From an uncultured Gemmatimonadales bacterium (lineage in GTDB: Bacteria; Gemmatimonadota; Gemmatimonadetes; JACCXV01; JAHWKZ01), in contig CAMYLR010000011.1 in assembly GCA_947259315.1 (NCBI GenBank), forward strand, positions 76,539-140,538: DNA of 64,000 nucleotides, written 5' to 3'. This document shows, piece by piece, positions 45,757 through 52,765 of the stretch; position 1 is the stretch's first letter; every line of letters starts with the position of its first letter. Under the pieces are notes generated by a model. The model made no database searches and was not told where the DNA came from. It worked only from the letters and a program-made list of their open reading frames with translations. Both the position numbers and the translations under genes were made by a program.

Positions 45757-46439
45757 GCGCTCGCAATTTCGTCCACGTGCTGGCGTTACGGGTCGACCCC
45801 GCCTGGCGGAGGGAATCGCGTGAAACGCGTCGCGTCGAGTGCGAAGAGCTGCTCGAGGCCGCCAGTCGAGCCGCCGAGAGAGTGACGACATACACGTACT
45901 CGATGATCGGCACACGGACCGACGTGGATCTGCTGTTTTGGCGACTCGGTGCGTCGCTCGAGGACCTCGAGGAGACCGCGAGTTCGCTGTTGTGTTCGGG
46001 TGTCGGGAAATGGTGCACGATCTCCCATTCCATGATCGGCTTGGTCCGACCTTCTAAGTACGTAAAAGAGAGAACTCCCCAGGAGGAGGCGATGTTCACC
46101 GGCGATCGTTCCCGGTATCTGATCGTCTACCCGTTCGTCAAGACGACCGAGTGGTACTTGCTGCCGGAAGACGAGCAACGTCGTCAGATGTCGGAGCACA
46201 TCCGGGTGGGGCGGCGCTACCCGATGATCCAGCAGTTGCTCGCATATTCGTTTGGACTCGACGATCAGGAGTTCATCGTCGCTTACGAGACCGATGATCT
46301 TGGCGCTTTTCAGGACCTCGTTCGTGACCTCAGAGCGACCGAAGGCCGGTTGGCGACGGTCCGCGACGTTCCGCAACTGGTAGGGGTCCATCGTCCGCTG
46401 GCCGACATAATGGCGTTGATCGGAGGGTCGGAGGCGTGA
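45753..46439 (+). CDS. hemQ: Coproheme decarboxylase (chlorite-dismutase family)
   Basis: A 228-residue member of the Cld/HemQ family: decarboxylates Fe-coproporphyrin to heme b. Y126-P-F-V-K130-T-x-E-W-Y matches the Y-P-M-S-K-T-R-x-W-Y signature with the catalytic Tyr; His149 (M-S-E-H-I-R-V-G-R-R-Y) falls where the proximal heme His is expected. TTG start overlaps the hemB stop. Its presence in the operon favours the coproporphyrin-dependent route. Confidence 0.85.
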   Translation: MSARNFVHVLALRVDPAWRRESRETRRVECEELLEAASRAAERVTTYTYSMIGTRTDVDLLFWRLGASLEDLEETASSLLCSGVGKWCTISHSMIGLVRPSKYVKERTPQEEAMFTGDRSRYLIVYPFVKTTEWYLLPEDEQRRQMSEHIRVGRRYPMIQQLLAYSFGLDDQEFIVAYETDDLGAFQDLVRDLRATEGRLATVRDVPQLVGVHRPLADIMALIGGSEA

Positions 46440-47707
46440 ACCAGACGCTGTTTGCGCAAGCCAGAGAGCTCTTCCCCGGGGGGGTCAACAGCCCGGTGCG
46501 CGCCTTCGGTGCGGTGGGGGGGACCCCGCGCTTTATCACGCGCGCTGAAGGCGCCCACGTGTGGGACGCGGACGGCGTCAGACGAATCGACTACGTCTCG
46601 TCGTGGGGCGCGATCATCCTCGGTCACGCCGATCCCGGCGTCGTCGATGTGGTCCGTTCAGCTGCCAGCCTTGGCACGAGCTACGGCGCGCCGACTCCGG
46701 CTGAGATCGCGCTCGCGGAGCGCATTCGGGCTGCGATACCGTCGGTCGAGCGGATGCGTTTCACATCCTCGGGGACGGAAGCGGCGATGAGCGCAGTCCG
46801 CTTGGCGCGAGCCCACACAGGCCGGACAAAAATCCTGAAGTTCGCTGGGTGTTACCATGGGCATATCGACGCGCTCTTGACGGCGGCGGGCTCCGGGGTC
46901 GCGACGATGGGATTGCCGGGGAGTGCCGGGGTGTCCCCAGAAGCCACCCGTGACACGCTGGTGGCTCCGTACAACGATCTAGGCGCGGTGAACGAGCTAT
47001 TCGACCGTTATGGAGATGAGCTCGCGGCCGTATTGGTCGAGCCGGTGGCTGCTAACATGGGGCTGGTCCTGCCAGCGCCGGGCTTTCTCGAGCTCCTGCG
47101 CGAGCAGGCCAGCGCGCATGAAGCATTGCTGGTCTTCGACGAGGTCATAACGGGGTTTCGCGTGGCGCCGGGTGGCGCTCAGGAGCGGTACGGCGTGATC
47201 CCTGACTTGACGTGTCTGGGGAAAGTGATCGGTGGCGGTCTTCCGGTCGGGGCGTTTGGCGGCCGGGCCGATATCATGGCTCAGGTCGCACCCGATGGAC
47301 CTATGTATCAAGCCGGGACTCTGTCAGGCAACCCGTTGGCGATGGTCGCGGGCGCGGCGACTTTAGGTCGCCTCACGGACCGCAGTGTGTTCGATCGGTT
47401 GGAACAACAGACCGCTCGGCTGGCGACCGGGCTTGCGGAAGCGATTGACGCCAGCCCGCACGCCGGACGCGCTAGCGTGGCTACGCTTGCATCTCTGCTG
47501 ACGCTCTTCTGGACGCCGCAACCACCGACCTCGTTCGCCGAAGCCCAAGCCGGCGACGACGAAGCGTTCGCGCGGTTCTTTCACGGCCTGCTCGATCGCG
47601 GCATCAGCCTGCCACCTTCGCCCTACGAAGCCTGGTTTGTGACGCTGGCTCACGGCGAGGACGAGATCGAAGCCACGTTGGCGGCTGCCGGGCAAGCGCT
47701 TGCCTAA
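46436..47707 (+). CDS. hemL: Glutamate-1-semialdehyde aminomutase
   Basis: PLP enzyme turning glutamate-1-semialdehyde into 5-aminolevulinate. 423 residues. G-G-V-N-S-P-V-R-A-F at the N-terminus, S-S-G-T-E-A-x-M-S-A-V-R-L-A-R, V-F-D-E-V-I-T-G-F-R and the PLP Lys in C-L-G-K-V-I-G-G-G-L-P-V are intact. GTG start overlaps hemQ. A small AACCGG-TC-CCGGTT palindrome (47706-47719) spans its stop. Confidence 0.95.
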   Translation: MNQTLFAQARELFPGGVNSPVRAFGAVGGTPRFITRAEGAHVWDADGVRRIDYVSSWGAIILGHADPGVVDVVRSAASLGTSYGAPTPAEIALAERIRAAIPSVERMRFTSSGTEAAMSAVRLARAHTGRTKILKFAGCYHGHIDALLTAAGSGVATMGLPGSAGVSPEATRDTLVAPYNDLGAVNELFDRYGDELAAVLVEPVAANMGLVLPAPGFLELLREQASAHEALLVFDEVITGFRVAPGGAQERYGVIPDLTCLGKVIGGGLPVGAFGGRADIMAQVAPDGPMYQAGTLSGNPLAMVAGAATLGRLTDRSVFDRLEQQTARLATGLAEAIDASPHAGRASVATLASLLTLFWTPQPPTSFAEAQAGDDEAFARFFHGLLDRGISLPPSPYEAWFVTLAHGEDEIEATLAAAGQALA

Positions 47708-47722
47708 CCGGTCCCGGTTCTC

Positions 47723-48733
47723 GTGAGCGATCGTTTCCTCCTCGCCTGTCGCAGCGAAGAGGTGGATTGTACGCCGGTCTGGTTTATGCGACAGGCGGGT
47801 CGATGTTTGCCCGAGTACCGCGCGATTCGAAAGCATCATTCGTTGCTGGAGATCGTTCGCCAGCCCGAGCTCTGCACAGAAGTCACGCTCCAACCGGTCG
47901 ACCGGTTCGGGGTCGATGCCGCGATCGTGTTCTCTGACATCACGCTGCCTTTTCTTGGCCTCGGCGTTCAATTCGAGATTCAATCCGGGGTTGGCCCGGT
48001 GGTCGAGAGCCCTTTGCGGGAGCCGGTTGACGTCGAACGGCTGTCGGTATTCGATCCGCATTCCGACGTGGCCGAGCTGTTCGCCGCGATCGATTTGATA
48101 CGACGCGCGAGCGCGGTGCCCGTGATCGGTTTCGCGGGCGCACCGTTTACGCTGGCGGCATACCTGATCGAGGGTCGACCATCGAGACGGTTCCATCTCG
48201 TGAAGGGTTTTATGCACCAACACCCCGGTGCCTGGCGGCGGCTGATGGAACAGTTGACTGACGCGACGATCGCGTATCTGGCGGCTCAGGTCGAAGCTGG
48301 CGCCCAAGCGCTGCAGGTCTTCGATTCGTGGATCGGAGCGCTGAGCCCGAGCGATTATCGCGCGTCGATTCAGCCGCATATGGAACGCTTGTTTGGGAGC
48401 CTGCCGCCGGTTCCGACGATCCACTTTGGGACCGATACGGCGGGGTTGCTGCCGTCATTGGCGGAGGCTGGGGGTGATGTCATCGGGCTCGACTGGCGTA
48501 TCGATCTCGACCGTGGGTGGGAGATCGTCGGCGACCGTGGGATCCAGGGTAACCTCGACCCAGTGGTCGCAGCCGGCCCGTGGGAGGTCGCCGAGCGTCA
48601 GACCCGTGCGATCCTGGCCGCGGCGGGTGGCCGGCGAGGGCACGTGTTCAACCTCGGCCACGGCGTTCTTCCCCACACACCCGTCGATAACTTGAAACGG
48701 TTGGTCGAGCTGGTTCACGAGGAGACCGCGTGA
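47723..48733 (+). CDS. hemE: Uroporphyrinogen decarboxylase
   Basis: Decarboxylates the four acetate side chains of uroporphyrinogen III. 336 residues. P-V-W-F-M-R-Q-A-G-R-x-L-P-E-Y-R is the hallmark; the substrate Asp lies in F-S-D-I-T-L-P and G-F-A-G-A-P-F-T-L-A and the C-terminal F-N-L-G-H-G-V follow. GTG start, 15 nt after hemL. hemH overlaps. Confidence 0.96.
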   Translation: MSDRFLLACRSEEVDCTPVWFMRQAGRCLPEYRAIRKHHSLLEIVRQPELCTEVTLQPVDRFGVDAAIVFSDITLPFLGLGVQFEIQSGVGPVVESPLREPVDVERLSVFDPHSDVAELFAAIDLIRRASAVPVIGFAGAPFTLAAYLIEGRPSRRFHLVKGFMHQHPGAWRRLMEQLTDATIAYLAAQVEAGAQALQVFDSWIGALSPSDYRASIQPHMERLFGSLPPVPTIHFGTDTAGLLPSLAEAGGDVIGLDWRIDLDRGWEIVGDRGIQGNLDPVVAAGPWEVAERQTRAILAAAGGRRGHVFNLGHGVLPHTPVDNLKRLVELVHEETA

Positions 48734-49641
48734 CTCCGGGATTGCTGGTCATGTCGTATGGGACCCCTGAGCGACTCGAGGACGTCGAGTCGTATTACAC
48801 CCACATTCGGCGTGGCGATCCGCCCCCTCCGGAGCTGCTCGACGAGCTAGTGGAGCGTTACCGGGCGGTTGGGGGTCCCACGGCTCTAAATCGCATCACG
48901 CGTCGACAGGCGGCCGCGCTGGAAGCGACGCTCGGAGATCGTGGAGCCCATGTTCAACTGTATATCGGGTTCAAGCACGTGGCGCCGTTCATCGGCGATG
49001 TCGTTGAACAGATGGCCGCCGATGGCATCGAAAGGGCGGTCGGCCTCGTGTTGGCTCCGCACTATTCGCTGCGCTCGATCGCCGAGTACCAGACGTATGC
49101 GGAAAAGAAGCGACCCGACGGTATGCGGTTAGACATCGTTTCAAGTTGGCACGACCATCCGGCGTTTATCGACGGGCTCGCCCGGCGGCTCAGCGATGCG
49201 CTGCCGGGCGCAGGCGACAACCCGCACGTCGTTTTCACGGCACATTCGGTGCCCGCATCGGTGCTCAATCGCGGCGATCCATATCCTGATCAACTCCAAC
49301 GCACGGCCCAACTGGTAGCCGAGGCCGCAAGCCTTGACGGGTGGTCCTTCGCCTATCAGAGCGCTGGTCGTACCGGCGAACCGTGGCTGGGCCCGGACAT
49401 CCTCGAGACGATCGATGAGCTCGCGGAGCGGCGGGAGAGAGGTGTGGTCGTGCAATCGATCGGATTCGTGGCCGACCACCTCGAAGTGCTCTACGACCTC
49501 GACATCGAAGCCCGCGATCTGGCGAACCGGCGTGGACTCGCCTACGCTCGCGCCGCAATGCAGAACGACGATCCGGACTTCATCGAAGCGCTGGCGACCA
49601 TCGTTGAAGATCGATTGGCGACACTCGAGTCGACAGGATGA
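48730..49641 (+). CDS. hemH: Ferrochelatase (probably coproporphyrin type)
   Basis: A 303-residue ferrochelatase inserting Fe2+ into the porphyrin. Conserved metal-site His is in A-P-H-Y-S and Glu in D-H-L-E-V-L-Y-D-L-D; F-T-A-H-S-V-P and Y-Q-S-A-G-R-T-G-E-P-W-L-G-P-D are typical. With HemQ in the operon the substrate is probably coproporphyrin III. No oxidase (hemY/cgoX) lies in the window. GTGA overlap with hemE. Confidence 0.93.
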   Translation: MTPGLLVMSYGTPERLEDVESYYTHIRRGDPPPPELLDELVERYRAVGGPTALNRITRRQAAALEATLGDRGAHVQLYIGFKHVAPFIGDVVEQMAADGIERAVGLVLAPHYSLRSIAEYQTYAEKKRPDGMRLDIVSSWHDHPAFIDGLARRLSDALPGAGDNPHVVFTAHSVPASVLNRGDPYPDQLQRTAQLVAEAASLDGWSFAYQSAGRTGEPWLGPDILETIDELAERRERGVVVQSIGFVADHLEVLYDLDIEARDLANRRGLAYARAAMQNDDPDFIEALATIVEDRLATLESTG

Positions 49642-49699
49642 ATGTGAGTTGGGGGGCCGCTCGGCAGAGCGTAGCTTGATGGCAACGAAAGGGTGAATC

Positions 49700-49999
49700 T
49701 TGAGCGTCTTTGGTAGACTGATCTTTGGCAGATGGTTCGCGCGATGGCTGCTCCGCGGTGGGCCGTGGGCGATCGCTGCCAAGCTGGCCGCAGTTGGCAT
49801 TTGGGGCGCGTTCAAGTGGCGCCGTGAAACGCGCCGTCTCGCGCGCGAGGTGGAGCGCCGGGAGATCGAGGCCGAGTACGAGGTCCTGCCAGGAACCTCG
49901 GCTCCTGGGACGGGTACCGGTTCTCGGAGGCCGACCGCCGAATTGCCCGAAACATCAGCCGATAGTCAATACCCTCAGAGGAGAACAGACGGTGCTTAG
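49700..49999 (+). CDS. Small membrane-associated protein, function unknown
   Basis: A 99-residue protein with a basic N-terminus, one weak hydrophobic segment (~17-37), a charged helix and a disordered Ser/Thr/Pro-rich tail. TTG start after AAAGGGTGA. Overlaps the next gene by 8 nt. No family. Confidence 0.5.
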   Translation: MSVFGRLIFGRWFARWLLRGGPWAIAAKLAAVGIWGAFKWRRETRRLAREVERREIEAEYEVLPGTSAPGTGTGSRRPTAELPETSADSQYPQRRTDGA

Positions 50000-50735
50000 A
50001 ACATTTTTTGTCGGAGTGTTTGCCACGTTTGTATTGACCATGCCGGTCCTGGCTCAGGACGATACCGCGGAGAACGGTGAGCCCGAGGTGGCCGCCGATG
50101 CCGCACCAGCGGCCGAAGAAGAGCCAGCGGCCGAAGAAGAACCAGCGGCCGAAGAAGAGCCAGCGGCCGAAGAAGAGCCAGCGGCCGAAGAAGAGGTCGT
50201 GTCAATGCACGATTGGGAGTTCGCGCTCCAGCCGACCCAGCACGCGCCCAGCGGCGCGGGAGTGGTCAAGGTGACCGAGGGCGACGCCGGACAGGCTCTG
50301 GTGGTCGAGGTCGAGGGGCTACCGCTGATCGATGAGCTCGACCAGGAAGACCGCGACGTCAACGCCTACACGGTATGGATCGTCCCGAGCAAGGAGCGCG
50401 TCAAGGAATCGACCTTGGCCGGTGTGGTCACGGTGGGTCCGGAGGGAACCGGCGCGTTTGAGAGCACGACCTCGCTGGAGACGTTTGGCATCATCGTTAC
50501 CGCCACGCCGGACGGTGCGCCGGAGGCGATCTCGGGGGTCCCGGTCCTGACCGGAATACCGGTGACATCGGCGCCACCAGCCGCCCCAGCTGAAGACGCC
50601 GCGGCCGATACGCCGCCCGCGGAAGGGGAAGCGGCTCCAGCTGAGGACGCCGCCGCCGATGCCCCGCCAGCTGAGGGCGAGGCCGAGCCCGAAGCCGAGG
50701 AGCCGGACGAGGAAGCGCAAGGCCAAGCTTTTTAG
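49992..50735 (+). CDS. Secreted acidic-repeat protein, anti-sigma-K (RskA)-like domain possible
   Basis: A 247-residue protein with a Sec signal (~1-22). After it come five P-A-A-E-E-E hexapeptides, then a domain (~70-190) with Y-T-V-W-I-V-P ... G-V-V-T-V-G-P-E-G-T-G-A-F and F-G-I-I-V-T-A-T-P-D-G that recalls the extracytoplasmic part of RskA-type anti-sigma factors, and a C-terminal acidic Ala/Pro/Glu tail with a duplicated 17-residue unit. No cytoplasmic zinc domain, so an anti-sigma function is unlikely. GTG 49992 has AGAGGAG upstream. Confidence 0.6.
   Translation: MLRTFFVGVFATFVLTMPVLAQDDTAENGEPEVAADAAPAAEEEPAAEEEPAAEEEPAAEEEPAAEEEVVSMHDWEFALQPTQHAPSGAGVVKVTEGDAGQALVVEVEGLPLIDELDQEDRDVNAYTVWIVPSKERVKESTLAGVVTVGPEGTGAFESTTSLETFGIIVTATPDGAPEAISGVPVLTGIPVTSAPPAAPAEDAAADTPPAEGEAAPAEDAAADAPPAEGEAEPEAEEPDEEAQGQAF
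50106..50195 (+). repeat. Five tandem 18-bp repeats (PAAEEE coding)
   Basis: Five contiguous copies of an 18-bp unit, CCAGCGGCCGAAGAAGAG, with one base different in the second copy. The length keeps the frame, so copy number could vary by slippage without breaking the gene. Confidence 0.95.
50586..50687 (+). repeat. Two tandem 51-bp repeats
   Basis: Two 51-bp units coding P-A-E-D-A-A-A-D-x-P-P-A-E-G-E-A-x in the C-terminal tail of the same gene, diverged at several third positions and two codons. Confidence 0.85.
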
Positions 50736-50776
50736 CGTCGCTTAGCGACTCTTAGTAGGACCAGCCACACAGGATG

Positions 50777-50809
50777 ACCGCCTCCCCCGCTCGGGGAGGC
50801 GGTTTTTTG
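50777..50809 (+). terminator. Intrinsic terminator before the dcw cluster
   Basis: Perfect 11-bp stem, ACCGCCTCCCC (50777-50787) with GGGGAGGCGGT (50793-50803), 5-nt loop, then TTTTTT. It closes the transcript of the acidic-repeat gene, 10 nt before the mraZ promoter. Confidence 0.95.
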
Positions 50810-50818
50810 TGGGTCTAC

Positions 50819-50848
50819 TTGACACGGCTGGCGCGTTCGTCCTACAAT
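50819..50848 (+). promoter_or_regulatory. mraZ (dcw cluster) promoter
   Basis: Perfect TTGACA (50819-50824), 18-bp spacer and TACAAT (50843-50848; 5 of 6). Start of transcription would fall at about 50855, inside the MraZ box array. Confidence 0.88.
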
Positions 50849-50849
50849 G

Positions 50850-50884
50850 TGGGGCCAGGTGGGAAATAATGGGAGAAAGTGGGC
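50850..50884 (+). promoter_or_regulatory. MraZ-box array (four TGGG repeats)
   Basis: Direct repeats TGGGG, TGGGA, TGGGA and TGGGC begin at 50850, 50860, 50870 and 50880, exactly 10 bp apart. This is the known MraZ-binding pattern (TGGGN repeats with 5-nt spacers). The array starts just after the -10 and reaches the start codon of mraZ, so MraZ autorepression of the cluster is expected. Confidence 0.93.
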
Positions 50885-51340
50885 TGTGGACACGAACGTT
50901 GTGGGGTCAAAACGTCGTTTCTTGGTCAGTACACGCATTCAATCGATGAGAAGGGTCGGGTCAGCCTCCCAGCACGGTTCAGGGACGGCGAGGCGGGTCA
51001 ATCTTTTGTTGCCACCCGTGGGCTCGGGTCATGTCTCTTCCTCTACCCGTTGGCCGAGTGGGATCGGGTCCTCGCGCGATTCGACCGTCAGAAGGCTCGA
51101 ATCGATCCCGAGCAGCGACGTCACTTTCTCCAACTCATGCGACACACCGTCGAGACGACCGTCGACGCCCAGGGGAGAATCCTACTCCCGAGCCCTCTCG
51201 CCAAGCTGGCAGGCATCGGCGATGAGGTCACGTTCGTGGGCGCTGGGGACGTGATCGAGATGTGGGACCCGAAGCATTATGAGGAGTTTGTTGGCCAAGC
51301 TGGTGAGGAGTTCGATCAATGGTTGACTCAGTACCTGTAG
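50879..51340 (+). CDS. mraZ: Transcriptional regulator MraZ
   Basis: A 153-residue DNA-binding protein with two AbrB/SpoVT-like units: S-I-D-E-K-G-R-V-S-L-P-A-R-F-R and T-V-D-A-Q-G-R-I-L-L-P are the DNA-contact signatures. It binds its own TGGG boxes. GTG 50879 is the only usable in-frame start and adds ~10 residues before the usual F-L-G-Q-Y-x-H; a GGGAG is 4 nt upstream. The start codon lies in the box array. Confidence 0.92.
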   Translation: MGCGHERCGVKTSFLGQYTHSIDEKGRVSLPARFRDGEAGQSFVATRGLGSCLFLYPLAEWDRVLARFDRQKARIDPEQRRHFLQLMRHTVETTVDAQGRILLPSPLAKLAGIGDEVTFVGAGDVIEMWDPKHYEEFVGQAGEEFDQWLTQYL

Positions 51341-51347
51341 CGCGACC

Positions 51348-52298
51348 GTGCCCGAGCGGCGGTTCCACGAACCGGTCCTGTTGACGGAGACGATCGCGAT
51401 GCTGAGGCCAGTTACAGGAAAAACGTATCTCGACGCCACGCTCGGTGGTGGTGGGCACGCCGAGGCGATTCTCGAGGCGTCGGCGCCAGCCGGACGATTA
51501 GTGGGACTGGATCGGGATCCGCAGGCGATCCAGTTCGCAGGCCAGCGGTTGGCGCGGTTTGGTGATCGGGTCGAGTTATTGAATACGAACTTCGCCGAGA
51601 TCGACCGGACGTCGAGGCTCGAGCAAGCGCATTTCGATGGCGCTCTGCTCGACCTCGGCGTTTCCTCGGCGCAAGTCGACGACGTGGTGCGCGGCTTCAG
51701 CTACCGTCAGGACGCTCCGCTGGATATGCGGATGGGGCCCAGAGGGGAACCTGCTCGGGAATTGTTGTCGCGCGCCGCACCATCGACCCTCGAGCAGATC
51801 ATTCGAGACTACGGTGAAGAACGTCACGCACGGCGTATCGCCAAGGCGATCGTGCGTGAGCGCGAACGCGAGCCGATCAATACTACCAATCGGCTGCGAG
51901 CCATCGTCGAGTCGGCAGTCCCAGCGAGCTCGCACCAGCTCAAGAGCGTCGCGAGGGTCTTCCAGGCGATCCGAATCGCCGTCAATGACGAGCTGACGGC
52001 GTTAAAGAGTGGTCTTAAACAAATTGAGCGGCGGCTGAACGCCGACGCCCGGCTAGTGGTGATCGCGTATCACTCGTTGGAAGACCGTGTAGTCAAGCGG
52101 TATTTCCGCGAGTTGGCGGCGGATTGCGAGTGTCCGCCCGATCTCCCCGTTTGCCGGTGTGACAAGGTTTCTGAGGCGGACGTGCTCACCCCCCGACCGA
52201 TCCGTCCGACCGAGGCCGAAGTCGCCGCCAATCCTCGTGCTCGGAGCGCGCGTTTGCGCGCCATCGAGCGGCGCCGCCAGGTGGCGGACCAAACCTAG
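51348..52298 (+). CDS. rsmH: 16S rRNA (cytosine(1402)-N(4))-methyltransferase
   Basis: A 316-residue SAM-dependent methyltransferase. H-E-P-V-L-L at the N-terminus, SAM loop Y-L-D-A-T-L-G-G-G-G-H-A, D-L-G-V-S-S-x-Q and the C-terminal Y-H-S-L-E-D-R-V-V-K are all present. A C-terminal C-x-C ... C-x-C pattern (C-E-C-P-P, V-C-R-C) is the family's usual cysteine cluster. GTG start, 8 nt after mraZ. Confidence 0.95.
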   Translation: MPERRFHEPVLLTETIAMLRPVTGKTYLDATLGGGGHAEAILEASAPAGRLVGLDRDPQAIQFAGQRLARFGDRVELLNTNFAEIDRTSRLEQAHFDGALLDLGVSSAQVDDVVRGFSYRQDAPLDMRMGPRGEPARELLSRAAPSTLEQIIRDYGEERHARRIAKAIVREREREPINTTNRLRAIVESAVPASSHQLKSVARVFQAIRIAVNDELTALKSGLKQIERRLNADARLVVIAYHSLEDRVVKRYFRELAADCECPPDLPVCRCDKVSEADVLTPRPIRPTEAEVAANPRARSARLRAIERRRQVADQT

Positions 52299-52318
52299 CG
52301 CCGGAAAGTAGGGAGTCG

Positions 52319-52765
52319 GTGAACGTCTACGTTCGTGAGTATCGCAAGATCGAACACCGAACCCGTCGCCGAACCAGTTTTGCGTGGCATTATCTGCCGA
52401 CGCTCCTGTTGCTCACGGCTGCAGTCGTCGTCGGCAAGGTCTACGTCCAGTCGGTCGCGATTCGGTGGTCTGATCGCGCTTTGGAGCAGAAAACCACGGC
52501 GCGAGATCTAGAGACCACGAATGATGCGCTGGCGCGTTCGATCGCAGTGTTGACGACCCGAGACCGGGTAACGCACGTTGCAGACCGGCGCCTGGGCATG
52601 GTCACTCCGACCGAGATCGACATCGTTTGGCTGCCGGTTCCCGATGGTACCCCCGCGCACGCACCGCCACTGCCAGCCAAGATCGATGGTGGAGTGCTGG
52701 CCACCGTGGGCGGTTGGCTTGATGCGCTCTGGCAGGAGGAAGCTCTCGCGCTGACGAGCCAATAG
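52319..52765 (+). CDS. ftsL: FtsL-like cell division protein
   Basis: A 148-residue bitopic protein in the usual place between rsmH and ftsI: basic cytosolic N-terminus, one membrane helix (~25-43), then a coiled-coil stretch and an extra C-terminal extension of about 40 residues. FtsL sequences are poorly conserved, so the call rests on topology and position. The ftsI GTG shares its stop base. Confidence 0.8.
   Translation: MNVYVREYRKIEHRTRRRTSFAWHYLPTLLLLTAAVVVGKVYVQSVAIRWSDRALEQKTTARDLETTNDALARSIAVLTTRDRVTHVADRRLGMVTPTEIDIVWLPVPDGTPAHAPPLPAKIDGGVLATVGGWLDALWQEEALALTSQ

Noticed and set aside
47706-47719. AACCGG-TC-CCGGTT palindrome between hemL and hemE as a terminator
   Set aside because: Short stem, 2-nt loop, no U-tract, and it would split a coupled operon.
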